From Spisula solida (Eukaryota; Mollusca; Bivalvia; Venerida; Mactridae), in assembly GCA_947247005.1 (NCBI GenBank), contig OX365952.1:44992722-45056721 (forward strand): a stretch of DNA of 64,000 nucleotides. Reading direction: 5' to 3'. Of the stretch, positions 1-13,800 are shown one piece after another. Within the stretch, counting starts at the first letter, position 1. Every line of letters begins with the position of its first letter. Made by a program: the position numbers and the translations under genes. Under the pieces are notes generated by a model, which ran no database searches, had not been told where the DNA came from, and was given only the letters and a program-made list of their open reading frames with translations.

Positions 1-653
1 AAGAGCTTTTTAGGTCACGGTAAACATAAACAACATCTCTTACTAAGGTAACAATCTCGTTTTATTAAGAGTTTGCATTGGCATATATGCAAATGTATAG
101 GCTGGTGTAAAGGAGTTAGTCAATAGGGGTTTTTGTCATCCACCAGTTTTCAATCGGAGGGACTATACGTTCGTGTTCATGACGCGGTCTCTGATGCCCA
201 TCATATTTCAAGGTCATATATAGATAAAACGGCTGTTCTTAAAGCGAATATCCTGAATTTATAGTTGGTTAATTAGAAAGTTTAGTGTGTTGAGGGTATC
301 TGAGTTGTGAGGCCAGTCCTTATCTCCAGCGCCAGTCCTGGCGCCAGTCCTTTAACGTAAGATACCGAGTCTTGATGTTCAAATCATAATTAGAGATTCC
401 TAAAGTTATTGAATCTGTTCCAAACTACTTAAAAATCTGAATGCCTTATACTTTGTTACAAATATAAAAAAATCAGAAATATTCATATGTAATTAGATTT
501 ATAATTAGATATTATCCGACATTCATATCAAAAGTACAAATGTAACAGCCGGCGTTCTCATATAATCACTTGGGATTTTAGCATTAATAGCACAATTAAG
601 TAAAACATCCTTCCAAAATAGATCTTAATCAATATAGAGTATTCTCGTTCACC
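1..653. other. Upstream peroxidase intron or flank, no exon seen
   Basis: AT-rich sequence with no open stretch resembling the N-terminal part of the peroxidase domain that must precede the exon at 1688. It presumably belongs to the intron upstream of that exon. There is a small local duplication of a GCGCCAGTCC-like motif near 325-350. Confidence 0.5.
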
Positions 654-1645
654 TATGAGTAGCCTGGGAACTTGACTAACCACTGATTTATGAAGTCTGG
701 GAATTTGACTAACCACTGATGTATGAGGATGTAGTCTGGTAACTTAACTAACCACTGATGTATGAGGATGTAGTCTGGCAACTTGACTAACCACTGATTT
801 ATGTAGTCTGGGAACTTGACTAACCACTGACTTATGTAGTCTTGGAACTTGACTAACCACTGATTTATGTAGTCTGGGAACTTGACTTACCACTGATTTA
901 TGTAGTCTGGGAACTTGACTTACCACTGATTTATGAGAGTTTTGGAAATTGACTAACCACTGATGTATGAGGATGTAGTCTGGCAAATTGACTAACCACT
1001 GATTTATGAGAGTTGTTTGAAATTGACTAACCACTGATTATGAGGATGTAGTCTGGAAACTTGACTAACCACTGATTTATGAGAGTTTTGGAAATTGACT
1101 AACCACTGATGTATGAGGATGTAGTCTGGGAACTTGACTAACCACTGATGTATGTAGTCTGGGAACTTGACTAACTACTGATGTCGAGGATGTAGTCTGG
1201 GAACTTGACTAACCACTGATTTATAAGGATGTAGTCTGGGAACTTGACTAACCACTGATTTATGTAGCCTGGGAACTTGACTAACCACTGATTTATGAGG
1301 ATGTAGTGTATTCTGGGAACTTGACTTACCACTGATTTATGAGGATGTAGTCTGGAGCTTGACTAACCACTGATTTATGAGGATGTAGTCTGGAGCTTGA
1401 CTAACCACTGATTTATGAGGATGTAGTCTGGAGCTTGACTAACCACTGATTTATGAGAATGTAGTCTGGAACTTGACTAACCACTGATGTATGAGGATGT
1501 AGTGTAGTCTGGGAACTTGACTAACCACTGATTTATGTGGTCTGGTAACCTGACTAACCACTGATTTATGTAGTCTGGGAACTTGACTAACCACTGATTT
1601 ATGTAGTCTGGGAACTTGACTAACCACTGATTTATGAGGATGTAG
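654..1645. repeat. Minisatellite, 34-39 bp unit
   Basis: About 27 imperfect copies of a unit containing GGAACTTGACTAACCACTGA followed by TTTATG and an optional AGGAT, which makes the unit 34 or 39 bp. The array ends only ~40 bp before the splice acceptor of the peroxidase exon at 1688. Open frames read from it, such as the - strand one at 744-1034, are repeat artefacts. Confidence 0.95.
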
Positions 1646-1687
1646 GCATATCGGCCAGGTTATTTGTATTGCTTATGTATATTACAG

Positions 1688-1862
1688 GTGATACACGTGG
1701 TATGGTTCACCCGGCCCTTACCACACTCCATACAGTCTTAGTACGTGAACACAACAGGATAGCCGCAGCTATGGCTGCCGCAAACCCTACCTGGTCCGAC
1801 GATAAGGTGTTTATGGAAACACGGATGATTGTGATAGCTCAGTGGCAATTTATTGTTTACAA
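1688..1862 (+). CDS. Peroxidase exon a (GDTR...REHNRIA)
   Basis: The acceptor is ATTACAG at 1681-1687 and the donor AA|GTATGA follows 1862. The exon enters in phase 1 (two bases complete a Gly codon) and leaves after two bases of an Asn codon. It encodes GDTRGMVHPALTTLHTVLV and REHNRIAAAMAAANPTW, then a helix ending QWQFIVY. The Arg of GDTR matches the catalytic distal Arg of the family. The +3 residue, normally Glu in covalent-heme members, is Val. Confidence 0.93.
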
Positions 1863-4800
1863 GTATGACATTTTAAATACCGTTTAAAGTTTTATAGCTC
1901 GTTGGATATACCTCTAACCTTATCAATATATACACATAGAGGAAACCGAGGTGTGCATGAATTATCGTTAAAACACACCTGTCCTACGGCAATTAACTTA
2001 ATAGCGTTCCGAGGTAGAAAATAGTTCAATGGGTATTATTTCTTGATGTGCTGTCAAAGGAGGAATATGGCTATGTTAGAATTGAAATAATCAATTTGAA
2101 CCTGTGTTTTATCTATAATTAAGCACGGACACGAGTTTTAAAATGATTTAACATACACCTCCGAACAAGTGACTGTGCTTTATATTGAGCCTTTTTTGTG
2201 TGTTACACCGCCCGTGTTAAGTAAAGTACATTAAGCATGTTTTGTGTGTTACACTGCCCGTGTTAAGTAAAGTACATTGAGCATGTTTTGTGTGTTACAC
2301 CGCCCGTGTTAAGTAATGTACATTGAGCATGTTTTGTGTGTAACACCGACCGTGTTCAGTAAGGTACATTGAGCATGTTTTGTGTATTACACATATCTTA
2401 TGTAGTAATGTACATTGAGCATGTTTTGTGTATAAAACAGACCTTATGTAGTAATGTACATTGAGCATGTTTTGTGTATTACACAGACCTTATGTAGTAA
2501 TGTACATTGAGCATGTTTTGTGTGTTACACAGACCTTATGTAGTAATGTACATTGAGCATGTTTTGTGTGTTACACAGACCTTATGTAGTAATGTACATT
2601 CAGCATGTTTTGTGTGTAACACCGACCGTGTTCAGTAAGGTACATTGAGCATGTTTTGTGTATTACACAGACCTTATGTAGTAATGTACATTGATCATGT
2701 TTTGTGTATTAAACAGACCTTATGTAGTAATGTACATTGAGCATGTTTTGTGTGTTACACAGACCTTATGTAGTAAGGTACATTGAGCATGGTTTGTGTA
2801 TTACACAGACCTTATGTAGTAAGGTACATTGAGGATGTTTTGTGTGTTACACTGACCTTATGTAGTAAGGTACATTGAGCATGTTTTGTGTGTTACACAG
2901 ACCTTAATATGTAGTAAGGTACATTGAGCATGTTTTGTGTGTAACACAGACCTTATGTAGTAAGGTACATTGAGCATGGTTTGTGTATTACACAGACCTT
3001 ATGTAGTAAGGTACATTGAGCATGTTTTGTGTATTACACAGACCTTATGTAGTAAGGTACATTGAGGATGTTTTGTGTGTTACACTGACCTTATGTAGTA
3101 AGGTACATTGAGCATGTTTTGTGTATTACACAGACCTTATGTAGTAAGGTACATTGAGCATGTTTTGTGTGTTACACTGACCTTATGTAGTAAGGTACAT
3201 TGAGCATGTTTTGTCTGTTACATTGAGCATGTTTTGTGTGTTAGACAGACCTTATGTAGTAAGGTACATTGAGCATGTTTTGTGTGTTACACAGACCTTA
3301 TGTAGTAAGGTACATTGAGCATGTTTTGTGTATTACACAGACCTTATGTAGTAAGGTACATTGAGGATGTTTTGTGTGTTACACTGACCTTATGTAGTAA
3401 GGTACATTGAGCATGTTTTGTCTGTTACATTGAGCATGTTTTGTGTGTTAGACAGACCTTATGTAGTAAGGTACATTGAGCATGTTTTGTGTGTTACACA
3501 GACCTTATGTAGTAATGTACATTGAGCATGTTTTGTGTGTTACACAGACCTTATGTAGTAATGTACATTGAGCATGTTTTGTGTGTAACACTGACCGTGT
3601 TCAGTAAGGAACATTGAGCATGTTTTGTGTATTACACATACCTTATGTAGTAATGTACATTGAGCATGTTTTGTGTATTACACAGACCTTATGTAGTAAT
3701 GTACATTGAGCATGTTTTGTGTGTTACACAGGCCTTATGTAGTACGATACATTGAGCATGTTTTGTGTGGTTGATTGACAGTGTTTAGTAAGGTACATTG
3801 AGCATGTTTTGTGTGCAACACCGACCGTGTTCAGTAAGGTACATTGCGCATGTTTTGTGTATTACACATACATTATGTAGTAATGTACATTGAGCATGTT
3901 TTGTGTATTAAACAGACCTTATGTAGTAATGTACATTGAGCATGTTTTGTGTGTTACACAGACCTTATGTAGTAATGTACATTAAGCATGTTTTGTGTGT
4001 TACACAGACCTTATGTAGTAATGTACATTGAGCATGTTTTGTGTGTTACACAGACCTTATGTAGTAATGTACATTGAGCATGTTTTGTGTATTACACAGA
4101 CCTTATGTAGTAATGTACATTGATCATGTTTTGTGTGTTACACAGACCTAATGTAGTAAGATACATTGAGCATGTTTTGTGTGTTTCTCTGACAGTATTT
4201 AGTAAGGTACATTGAGCATTTTTGTGTGCAACACCGACCGTGTTAAGTAAATCTACATTGCGCATGTTTTGTGTGTAACACTGACCTTATGTAGTAAGGT
4301 ACATTGAGCATGTTTTGTGTGTTACACAGACCTTATGTAGTAAGGTACATTGAGCATGTTTTGTGTGTTACACAGACCTTATATAGTAAGGTACATTGAG
4401 CATGTTTTGTGTGTTACACAGACCTTATGTAGTAAGGTACATTGAGCATGTTTTGTGTGTTACACATACCTTATGTAGTAATGTCCATTAAGCATGTTTT
4501 GTGTGTTTCTCTGACAGTGTTTAGTAAAGTACATTGAGCATTTTTGTGTGTTACACCGACCGTGTTAAGTAAATGTACATTGCGCATGTTTTGTGTGTAA
4601 CACTAACCTTATGTACTAAGGTACATTGAGCATGTTTTGTGTGTTACACAGACCTTATGTAGTAATGTACATTGAGCATGTTTTGTGTATTACACAGACC
4701 TTATGTAGTAAGGTACATTGAGCATGTTTTATGTATTACACAGACCATATGTAGTAAGGTACATTGAGCATGTTTTGTGTGTTACATAGACCTTATGTAG

Positions 4801-7800
4801 TAAGGTACATTGAGCATGTTTTATGTGTAACACAGACCTTATGTAGTAATGTACATTGAGCATGTTTTGTGTGTTACACAGACCTTATGTAGTAAGGTAC
4901 ATTGAGCATGTTTTGTGTATTACACAGACCTTATGTAGTAAGGTACATTGAGGATGTTTTGTGTGTTACACTGACCTTATGTAGTAAGGTACATTGAGCA
5001 TGTTTTGTCTGTTACATTGAGCATGTTTTGTGTGTTAGACAGACCTTATGTAGTAAGGTACATTGAGCATGTTTTGTGTGTTACATTGAGCATGTATTGT
5101 GTGTTACACATACCTTATGTAGTAATGTCCATTTAGCATGTTTTGTGTGTTTCTCTGACAGTGTTTAGTAAAGTACATTGAGCATTTTTGTGTGTTACAC
5201 CGACCGTGTTAAGTAAATGTACATCGCGCATGTTTTGTGTGTAACACCGACCTTATGTAGTAAGGTACATTGAGCATGTTTTGTATGTGACACAGACCTT
5301 ATGTAGTAAGGTACATTGAGCATGTTTTGTGTATTACACAGACCTTATGTAGTAAGGTACATTGAGCATGTTTTGTGTATTACACAGACCATATGTAGTA
5401 AGATACATTGAGCATGTTTTGTGTGTTTCTCTGACAGTGTTTAGTAAGGTACATTGAGCATTTGTGTGTGTAACACCGACCCTGTTAAGTAAATGTACAT
5501 TGCGCATGTATTGTGTGTAACACTGACCTTATGTAGTAAGGTACATTGAGCATGTTTTGTGTGTTACACAGACCTTATGTAGTAAGGTACATTGAGCATG
5601 TTTTGTGTGTTACACAGACCTTATGTAGTAAGGTACATTGAGCATGTTTTGTGTGTTACACTGACATTATGTAGTAAGGTACATTGAGCATGTTTTGTCT
5701 GTTACATTGAGCATGTATTGTGTGTTACACAGACCTTATGTAGTAAGGTACATTGAGCATGTTTTGTGTGTTACACATACCTTATGTAGTAAGGTACATT
5801 GGGCATGTTTTGTGTGTTACACTGACCTTATGTAGTAAGGTACATTGAGCATGTTTTGTGTGTTACACAGACCTTAAGTAGTAAGGTACATTGAGCATGT
5901 TTTGTGTATTACACAGACCATATGTAGTAAGGTACATTGAGCATGTTTTGTGTGTTACACTGACCTTATGTAGTAAGATACATTGAGCATGTTTTGTGTG
6001 TTTCTCTGACAGTGTTTAGTAAGGTACATTGAGCATTTTTGTGTGTAACACCGACCGTGTTTAAGTAAATGTACATTGCGCATGTTTTGTGTGTAACACT
6101 GACCTTATGTAGTAAGGTACATTGAGCATGTTTTGTGTATTACACAGACCTTATGTAGTAAGGTACATTGAGCATGTTTTGTGTGTTACACAGACCTTAT
6201 GTAGTAAGATACATTGGGCATGTTTTGTGTGTTTGTCTGACAGTGTTTAGTAAGGTGCATTGAGCATTTTTATTTGTAACACCGACCGTGTTAAGTAAAT
6301 GTACACTGCGCATGTTTTGTGTGTAACACTGACCTTATGTAGTCAGGTACATTGAGCATGGTTTGTGTGTTACACAGACCTTATGTAGTAAGGTACATTG
6401 GGCATGTTTTGTGTATTACACAGACCTTATGTAGTAAGGTACATTGAGCATGTTTTGTGTGTTACACAGACCTTAAGCAGTAAGGTGCATTGAGCATGTT
6501 TTGTGTATTACACAGACCTTATGTAGTAAGGTACATTGAGCATGTTTTGTGTGTTACACAGACCTTAAGTAGTAAGGTACATTGAGCATGTTTTGTCTGT
6601 TACATTGAGCATGTATTGTGTGTTACACTGACCTTATGTAATAAGATACATTGAGCATGTTTTGTCTGTTACATTGAGCATGTATTGTGTGTTACACAGA
6701 CCTTATGTAGTAAGGTACATTGAGCATGTTTTGTGTGTTACACTTACCTTATGAAGTAAGGTACATTGAGCATGTTTTGTGTGTTACACAGACCTTAAGT
6801 AGTATGGTACATTGAGCATGTTTTGTGTGTTACACAGACCTTATGTAGTAAGGTACATTGAGCATGTTTTGTGTGTTACACAGACCTTATGTAGTAAGGT
6901 ACATTGACCATGTGTTGTGTGTTACACAGACCTTAAGTGGTAAGGTACATTGAGCATGTTTTGTCTGTTACATTGAGCATGTATTGTGTGTTACACAGAC
7001 CTTATGTAGTAATGTCCATTAAGCATGATTTGTCGATTACACAGACCTTATGTAGTAAGGTACATTGAGCATGTTTTGTGTGTTACACAGACCTTAAGTA
7101 GTAAGGTACATTGAGCATATTTACACTGACCATGTTAAGTAAGTTAAATTGAGCATAAGAATACTAATAATAACTTTATTTTCCGATGATATACCCATAA
7201 AGCCTAGGGCATATCTCCCATGGGGTCATCTAACAAAACAAGCATAAATATATACAAACATTCAAAAGCATCAATAAAATGACAGACAATACAAACTGCT
7301 TTGTGTGTTGCAGTGAGATGGTACCAGCAATGCTGAACTCAAGCTATATAACCGCACACAACCTTAGTATGGGTACTGGAGGATATAAAGGCTACAATCA
7401 ATCTATGGATGCATCAATAATCCAAGCCTTCTCCCTTGGTTACAGGTTTGTATAAATATATTCAACATAAAAACATAAATTTACTAAGTGGGTCATAACA
7501 AATACACATTAATTTATTCTGAAGTTTCCGCAATTGGATGTGCTATAAAACCCATGCACTTTTGATGAGTGTCCAATGTATAGGGTATCCAGTGTCATAA
7601 TGAACTAATTTTCCCCAGCATTGTATAATTATAATATTACAAACTGCATAAACATTTGTAAAGTGGGTTCATTTAATTGAATGATTTATTCTAATAATAT
7701 TTAAATAAAGCATTGCATCTCTGACGGTGTTGCTACGTGTCGATTGTCAAATTATTCAGTATTTTTGTTTAATAACAAGCCATGGTGTTCACATGTCTAC

Positions 7801-10800
7801 ATAGGCTTGAAGGTAGTGTTTACGTCATTTCTTCAAGCAGTTCCAAACATAAGCATTTACGTAACATTTACGTTCACTTAGTAGCATCCATGGACGTAGC
7901 ATTTACGCTCACTTTGTAATATTCCGACCAATATATTTTAAAAACATGTGAATAGAGGGCGCCACAGTATATGTAATGTTTCATCAGTCTAGCACGGTAA
8001 GTTGTGGAGAAATGTGATGTATCATAGATTTGTTCTTGTTATAGGTACCACCACTTGATGCCCGATTCCTTTTACAAAGCATCATGTCCCGGTGGTGTAT
8101 GTAGCAACACTTACACTGCTGACCAGTCCGATGTATACAAGAGGCCACATCATGTCGTCAATGAGTCATACAGTGCTATCGATGGTATTGCTCTAGGTTT
8201 GACACACAATAAATGTCCAGCAAGTAATGGGTAAGTGATTATGTTAAACATTGGGTTTGTAAAGTTATCTATGATAGATATAAGCGCGATAACTCGGTGA
8301 TGACGCACTGGACTGTATCTACGATAGATATAAGCGCGATAACTCAGTGATGACGCACTGGACTGTATCTACGATAGATATAAGCGCGATAACTCAGTGA
8401 TGACGCACTGGACTGTATCTACGATAGATATAAGCGCGATAACTCAGTGGTGACGCACTGGACTGTATCTACGATAGATATAAGCGCGATAACTCAGTGA
8501 TGACGCACTGGTCTGTATCTACGATAGATATAAGCGCGATAACTCAGTGATGACGCACTGGACTGTATCTACGATAGATATAAGCGTGATAGCTCAGTGG
8601 TGACGCACTTACTGTATCTACGATAGATATAAACGCGATAACTCAGTGGTGACACACTGGACTGTATCTATGTTCTCTATACGCGGCGAAAGTGGACTTT
8701 TAATCCAGAGGTCGTGGGTTCAATCCCTGGCATGGGAACGGGACACTTCTGAAATTCTATTCTTAGTAATTTCCCTTTATATCTGATCGTGTGGACTGCA
8801 AAGTATCTGATTAAAGATGCCAGGAAGCTGTGAATCGTTGTTATATCCTGGTCACATTAAAGAAAAGAAATAAGAGCTAGGCGCACTCCGGTAGCGCCAG
8901 ACAAGCCTGTATCTAATGTCTTTCTCTCTTCAATGGCCTTTTCTCAGTCTCTCCGTCTGGTCAGATCATGTTGTATCTGCACTGGTATGATGTACCAGCG
9001 CTCTGTAAAAGCGCTATATAAATCTGGTATATTAGTATCTTTTTACCAGTAGACGAAGAATCTTTATAGTCAAGGGCATGGATTTTTGTACACAGTTTTT
9101 TCTCTTTTGATTATTATTTAGCACATATTCAATGCATACAATCAGGTGGGTGCATCGGTGTTGCGCTTTTGCCAATTGTTTTTTTACGTTTATTGATCCA
9201 TACGTACAATGGGCTAAAATGCCCAAAATATAGCACATTCTAAAGGTTTAAGGTGCGTTTTACTAATCGATCGCAAATTGTTGCATACATTTAAGTAAAA
9301 ATATTGAAAGTTAAATGGGTCACAATATTACCGATATATCGGGAACCAAACTGAATAAATATGCATAAACGTTCGATAAGTTTTGATGATTAAACATGTT
9401 TTAGTACTAATCACAGTGTTTACAGTTGGTTCAAAGTTATCTGTCACAACCACGTAAATTAACATTCAAGTCGTTCGATTATTACAGGTGTTTCAGAACG
9501 AAGCCCTAGCATCATTAACACATTTAAATGATCAAAAATTTAGCTGCCATATAGCCGAGCGGTTATAACTGCTAAGGTTTATTGAGTATTATTTTGAAAA
9601 CATAAACAATTCACTGTGAGTTCAAATAGCAGGAACTTGGTGCGTCAAACAATCACATACATCATTTTCGTCACTGACTGTGTGCGATTTACAATTATGG
9701 ACTTCTTAGGCTTTCTAGTAGCACACATTTGATACTTCTGCTTCAGTATTGGTTAATGATAGTGAACATGTGTTTTATCCTCTGTAATACTATGTTAAAC
9801 GTTCTCTTGAAAGTACTAGGGGTATATTTTCCGTAGCTTTCAAAAGAAGATGGCCGGTGTTTGGGCCAACAATTGATAAACATGTTATAATAATAGTTTA
9901 ATTGTTTACAATGAAACCAAATATGGGTTAATTTATGTAACGTAAAACCTAAGTTATCAAATTCGATTTTCAGTCGTGTGAATGCCGCCGCCAGGAACAA
10001 ACTCTTTTACGAAAGCGATCACGACACACTGGATATTGCAATGATTAACATCATAAGAGGTCGTGAATGGGGTACCCCAGCCTACGTACTTTTCCGGGAA
10101 TTGTGTGGCTTTGGTGCTGCCACAGAATGGTCCCATCTACTGAACACACATACACAGGATGAAATTGACCTACTAGCATCTGTTTATCTGTAAGTTACGT
10201 TTTCCTGTCACCAAAAAGTTTAAGTCCCAATCTGCTTTAAGATCTGGGCTGGTATTCACAAAGCATCTTAAGTGAAAACTTAAATATTTTGACTTAAGTT
10301 AAAAATTTGTATAGCTCATATGTCCCACAATTTGAAGAAAGAGTCATGTTTTCTTAGTGATTATAGTAGCTGTTTGCATAATGCTTCAAAACTTTGTAAA
10401 ATATTAATCATCTTGATTTTCTTGCTTAGTAGATACACTTTAGAAAATTTTAAAATTTTAAGAATTTTCTAAGATTTCTGCTAAGATGCTTTGTGAATAC
10501 CACCCCTGAACCTGCATTATTTTCATCTGGTTTCTTTACGTGCCTGAAGGAAAAGACAAGTAAAACGCTAATACTGTAAAATCATTACTACTCGCGGGGG
10601 ACCTCGATCACTATTATATTAAATATGCAATGAATAATTATACTAATAGGTATGTCAAGTTTACAGTGGCTGCAATAATTGCCCTCGAGTTCAGTTAGGT
10701 ATAAGACTGGGTTTTTGGGAAGTTTACTTACATATATCAACATGTAATAACACAATTATTATATCTATTGGATTTTTGAATGATTTTTGATAATTCATGT

Positions 10801-13800
10801 GAATTTTGACCAAGCCATTTTTCATGAAATCCGAAATCCTTGAAGTAACCTCCTCACACAATGATCTTTTTCACCAAAACCATGAAATGTCACTCAATTG
10901 AAATTATATGATTTTACATTACAAGTTTATTGGAAGTTAAATAATTATATATTTAAAGGCAGTTAATATAGAATTTTACATTCACTGCACACAATATGAT
11001 GGATTTCTAGATTTGCCAAGTTGTGTGCTTCAGTAACTCTTTATGATGAGAGTTAGACGGATGCATAAGAATAGATTAATACTTGTTGTTTTATAGAATT
11101 TAATTATCATACTTTATTTAATACTTACTGATGAGATATGGAGTTCTATCATTGAATTAAAACCTATATCAGTCACTGGTTATCATCTACAATGTGACTG
11201 ATATAATTAAGCTCCACCACACAGGGACTTCTTTAAGTTTACCTAAAACTTAACAATAAACTGTCCGTGACTTTTTATTACTGCACGTAAAAGTGTCACG
11301 TGGGGGTTCATATTCTTAGTTTGACCATTTCCTACTAGTTGGTGTATGACTTGATGCAAAATTATCTAAAAAGTCGTTTCACATATTCACCATAATCCAA
11401 GATGGCGGATTTTGAATTGAAAATTATGAATGAAATAACATATTCATACACAGTTTAACCACAGTGGTAATTTGGCATAACTCGTACTAGTTTTGACACC
11501 TGATAAGTATAAAATAAAGAGAGAATATTTGTTTGTTTCGATTGAATATGGTTAATATTCTTATCTTGTAGTGATAAATTTTTAATATTTTCACTTGCGC
11601 TACGCTGATAAGTTTTGTAACTTTGAAACTCGTGGTTACGTAAATTACACATGTACATGTAGTTGTTAAATACACCAACCTCTAAGTTAATTAGTGAAAT
11701 ATCAGGCTGATACAATAAAGTCAACGTGGTGAAATTTTTTATGAAGTTACCTCGAACGGTTTTGAAGATATCAAAACAGACAGCTTTAGATGTGTATGGA
11801 TATCATATAGAAGAACAACGGTTTTCATCCGGTCAAACCAAACAAAATAGTAAATAAGCTTTTAACATTTTACATTGAATGATTTCATGATCCTTTCAGC
11901 GATGTCCGTGATGTGGATCTCTGGACAGCATTGGTCACAGAACGAGTGGCAGACGGTTCACTTAGCGGTCCAACACAGTCTTGCTTGGTAGCAATGCAGT
12001 TCAATCGCTTTAGGCATGGTGATAGATGGTGGTTTGAGAACGGATTCTTTAGTGATGGTAAGTTGCCAATCTCCACGCTCTAGTTATCACATATATATTG
12101 AAATGCTTTGAATGGTTCATTCTTCCCCAATAGGATGAATTGAGGAATGGCAAGGCAGCATTATATATAATGTATATGCTGCCTTGCCGTTCCTCATTTC
12201 ATCATATTGGGAATATATATATAAAATATATATATATATAATATATAAGTTATAGGTAATAGAAATGATAGGTTTAGGATCACTTGTAATCCCAATTTGT
12301 CAGTGATTATATGTATTTGCTAGGAATCTTTAATTTGATACCAATATTTTAAAAATCCGCCCATAAAGTGAAATCACTTCTTTATCGACGGGATTTTGCA
12401 TGGAGGTAGTTCTAACAATGATGTGTATGAAAATGTAATTACTGTATGAAGATATCGAAAGCTAATTCTTGTTTTTGATACCATGAAACTCTTACCACTT
12501 TAGTACAAATGTACCTTTCTAAGATAGCATAAAATTTATAAATAAAAATAATACTCTTTAACAATGATACGGTTACTTGTGACTAAAACAGTTTTATGTA
12601 TAAAAGTGCAATTATTTTAATTAGGGATTACTAAAATGACTGAAAATTAGGTAATACGTATAAAATACTATAAATCCTAAAATGGCATGGAATTACATGT
12701 TATCATTAAGTTTCTTAGGGAGTGTATATCATGCCTGATTACGCTTGTTCCCTGTACATAACATGTATGTACATGTAGAAATGTATCTTATCGCACGAGA
12801 CATAAAAAGTATTCAATACATAGTAAATAATAGAAATGACTTCAAAGTGTACAAGTGTAAATAAATGCACATTCAATGTTTTTCAGCTCGACTTCAAGAG
12901 ATCAAGAAAGTTACACTGGCCAGAATTTTATGTGATAACCTGAACGTGTCTCATATGCGCTCCAATGTGTTCAACGCCACCTCTAATATGTAAGCCAACT
13001 TTTATACGGAAAGTTTTTCGTAGTTATTCTTGAAAATTAAAAAAATAGACAGGAAAGGTAACATTGAACATAAACAGCAAGGCAAACAATAAACACACAG
13101 AAACACACAAAAAGTGACAAGGACAAACATAATAATGAACACGACGCCCTATTCTACAGCCCATTGAACCATTTAGTTAAAGTCCCATTATGCCTTAAAT
13201 GGCTATTTTCTAAAGGAATAACTTGGCAACCTATCTGCAGAATGATGCATTTTGAGCATCTTAGTTAAGTCCAAAAGGTGGAAAACACCATAAGATGGAC
13301 GAAAACGAAATAAAACAACATAAAAATGCAGAATTCTAAGAAAGTCTAAGGGGAGCAACTCTTGCAAAATTAGTCATCCATACATTTTACTAATGATTTT
13401 GGCATACTATTTCGACAGATATAGCTGATATTCAATCGTCAATTATAGGTCATTTGTGAAAAATATCCTAATTCTTTGTATTTAGTCTTTTTACTGGATG
13501 ATCGGTAAAAATGTTTTGGGAGAGTGTGACTTTAAACATAATCGGTCAAAGAGCTAGCAGACAAGCACGAGTCACAGGGACTATACCATTCATCACAAGG
13601 GCAACACACGAAGCAGCACTCAACAATAACAGTCTACATGCCTTTTTGAAATTAATAAAGTGCTCAGTCTGGATTATATGAATGCTGAACTTCAGAGTTG
13701 CAAAGGGCCATAAATTTTATAGATATCTTTTTACACAGACATTGAGTCTGTTCCTGGGTACTGTTTTATCAAAGCACTTACGGAAATCATAAACTTACGC

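Noticed and set aside
2183..7156. CRISPR-like or regularly spaced array
   Set aside because: The units are contiguous tandem repeats with no unique spacers, and the context is a eukaryotic intron.
12990..12995. TAA directly after peroxidase exon f as the true end of the protein
   Set aside because: It overlaps a strong donor (GTAAGC), and exon g at 14558 supplies the expected Cys- and Trp-containing C-terminus in phase.
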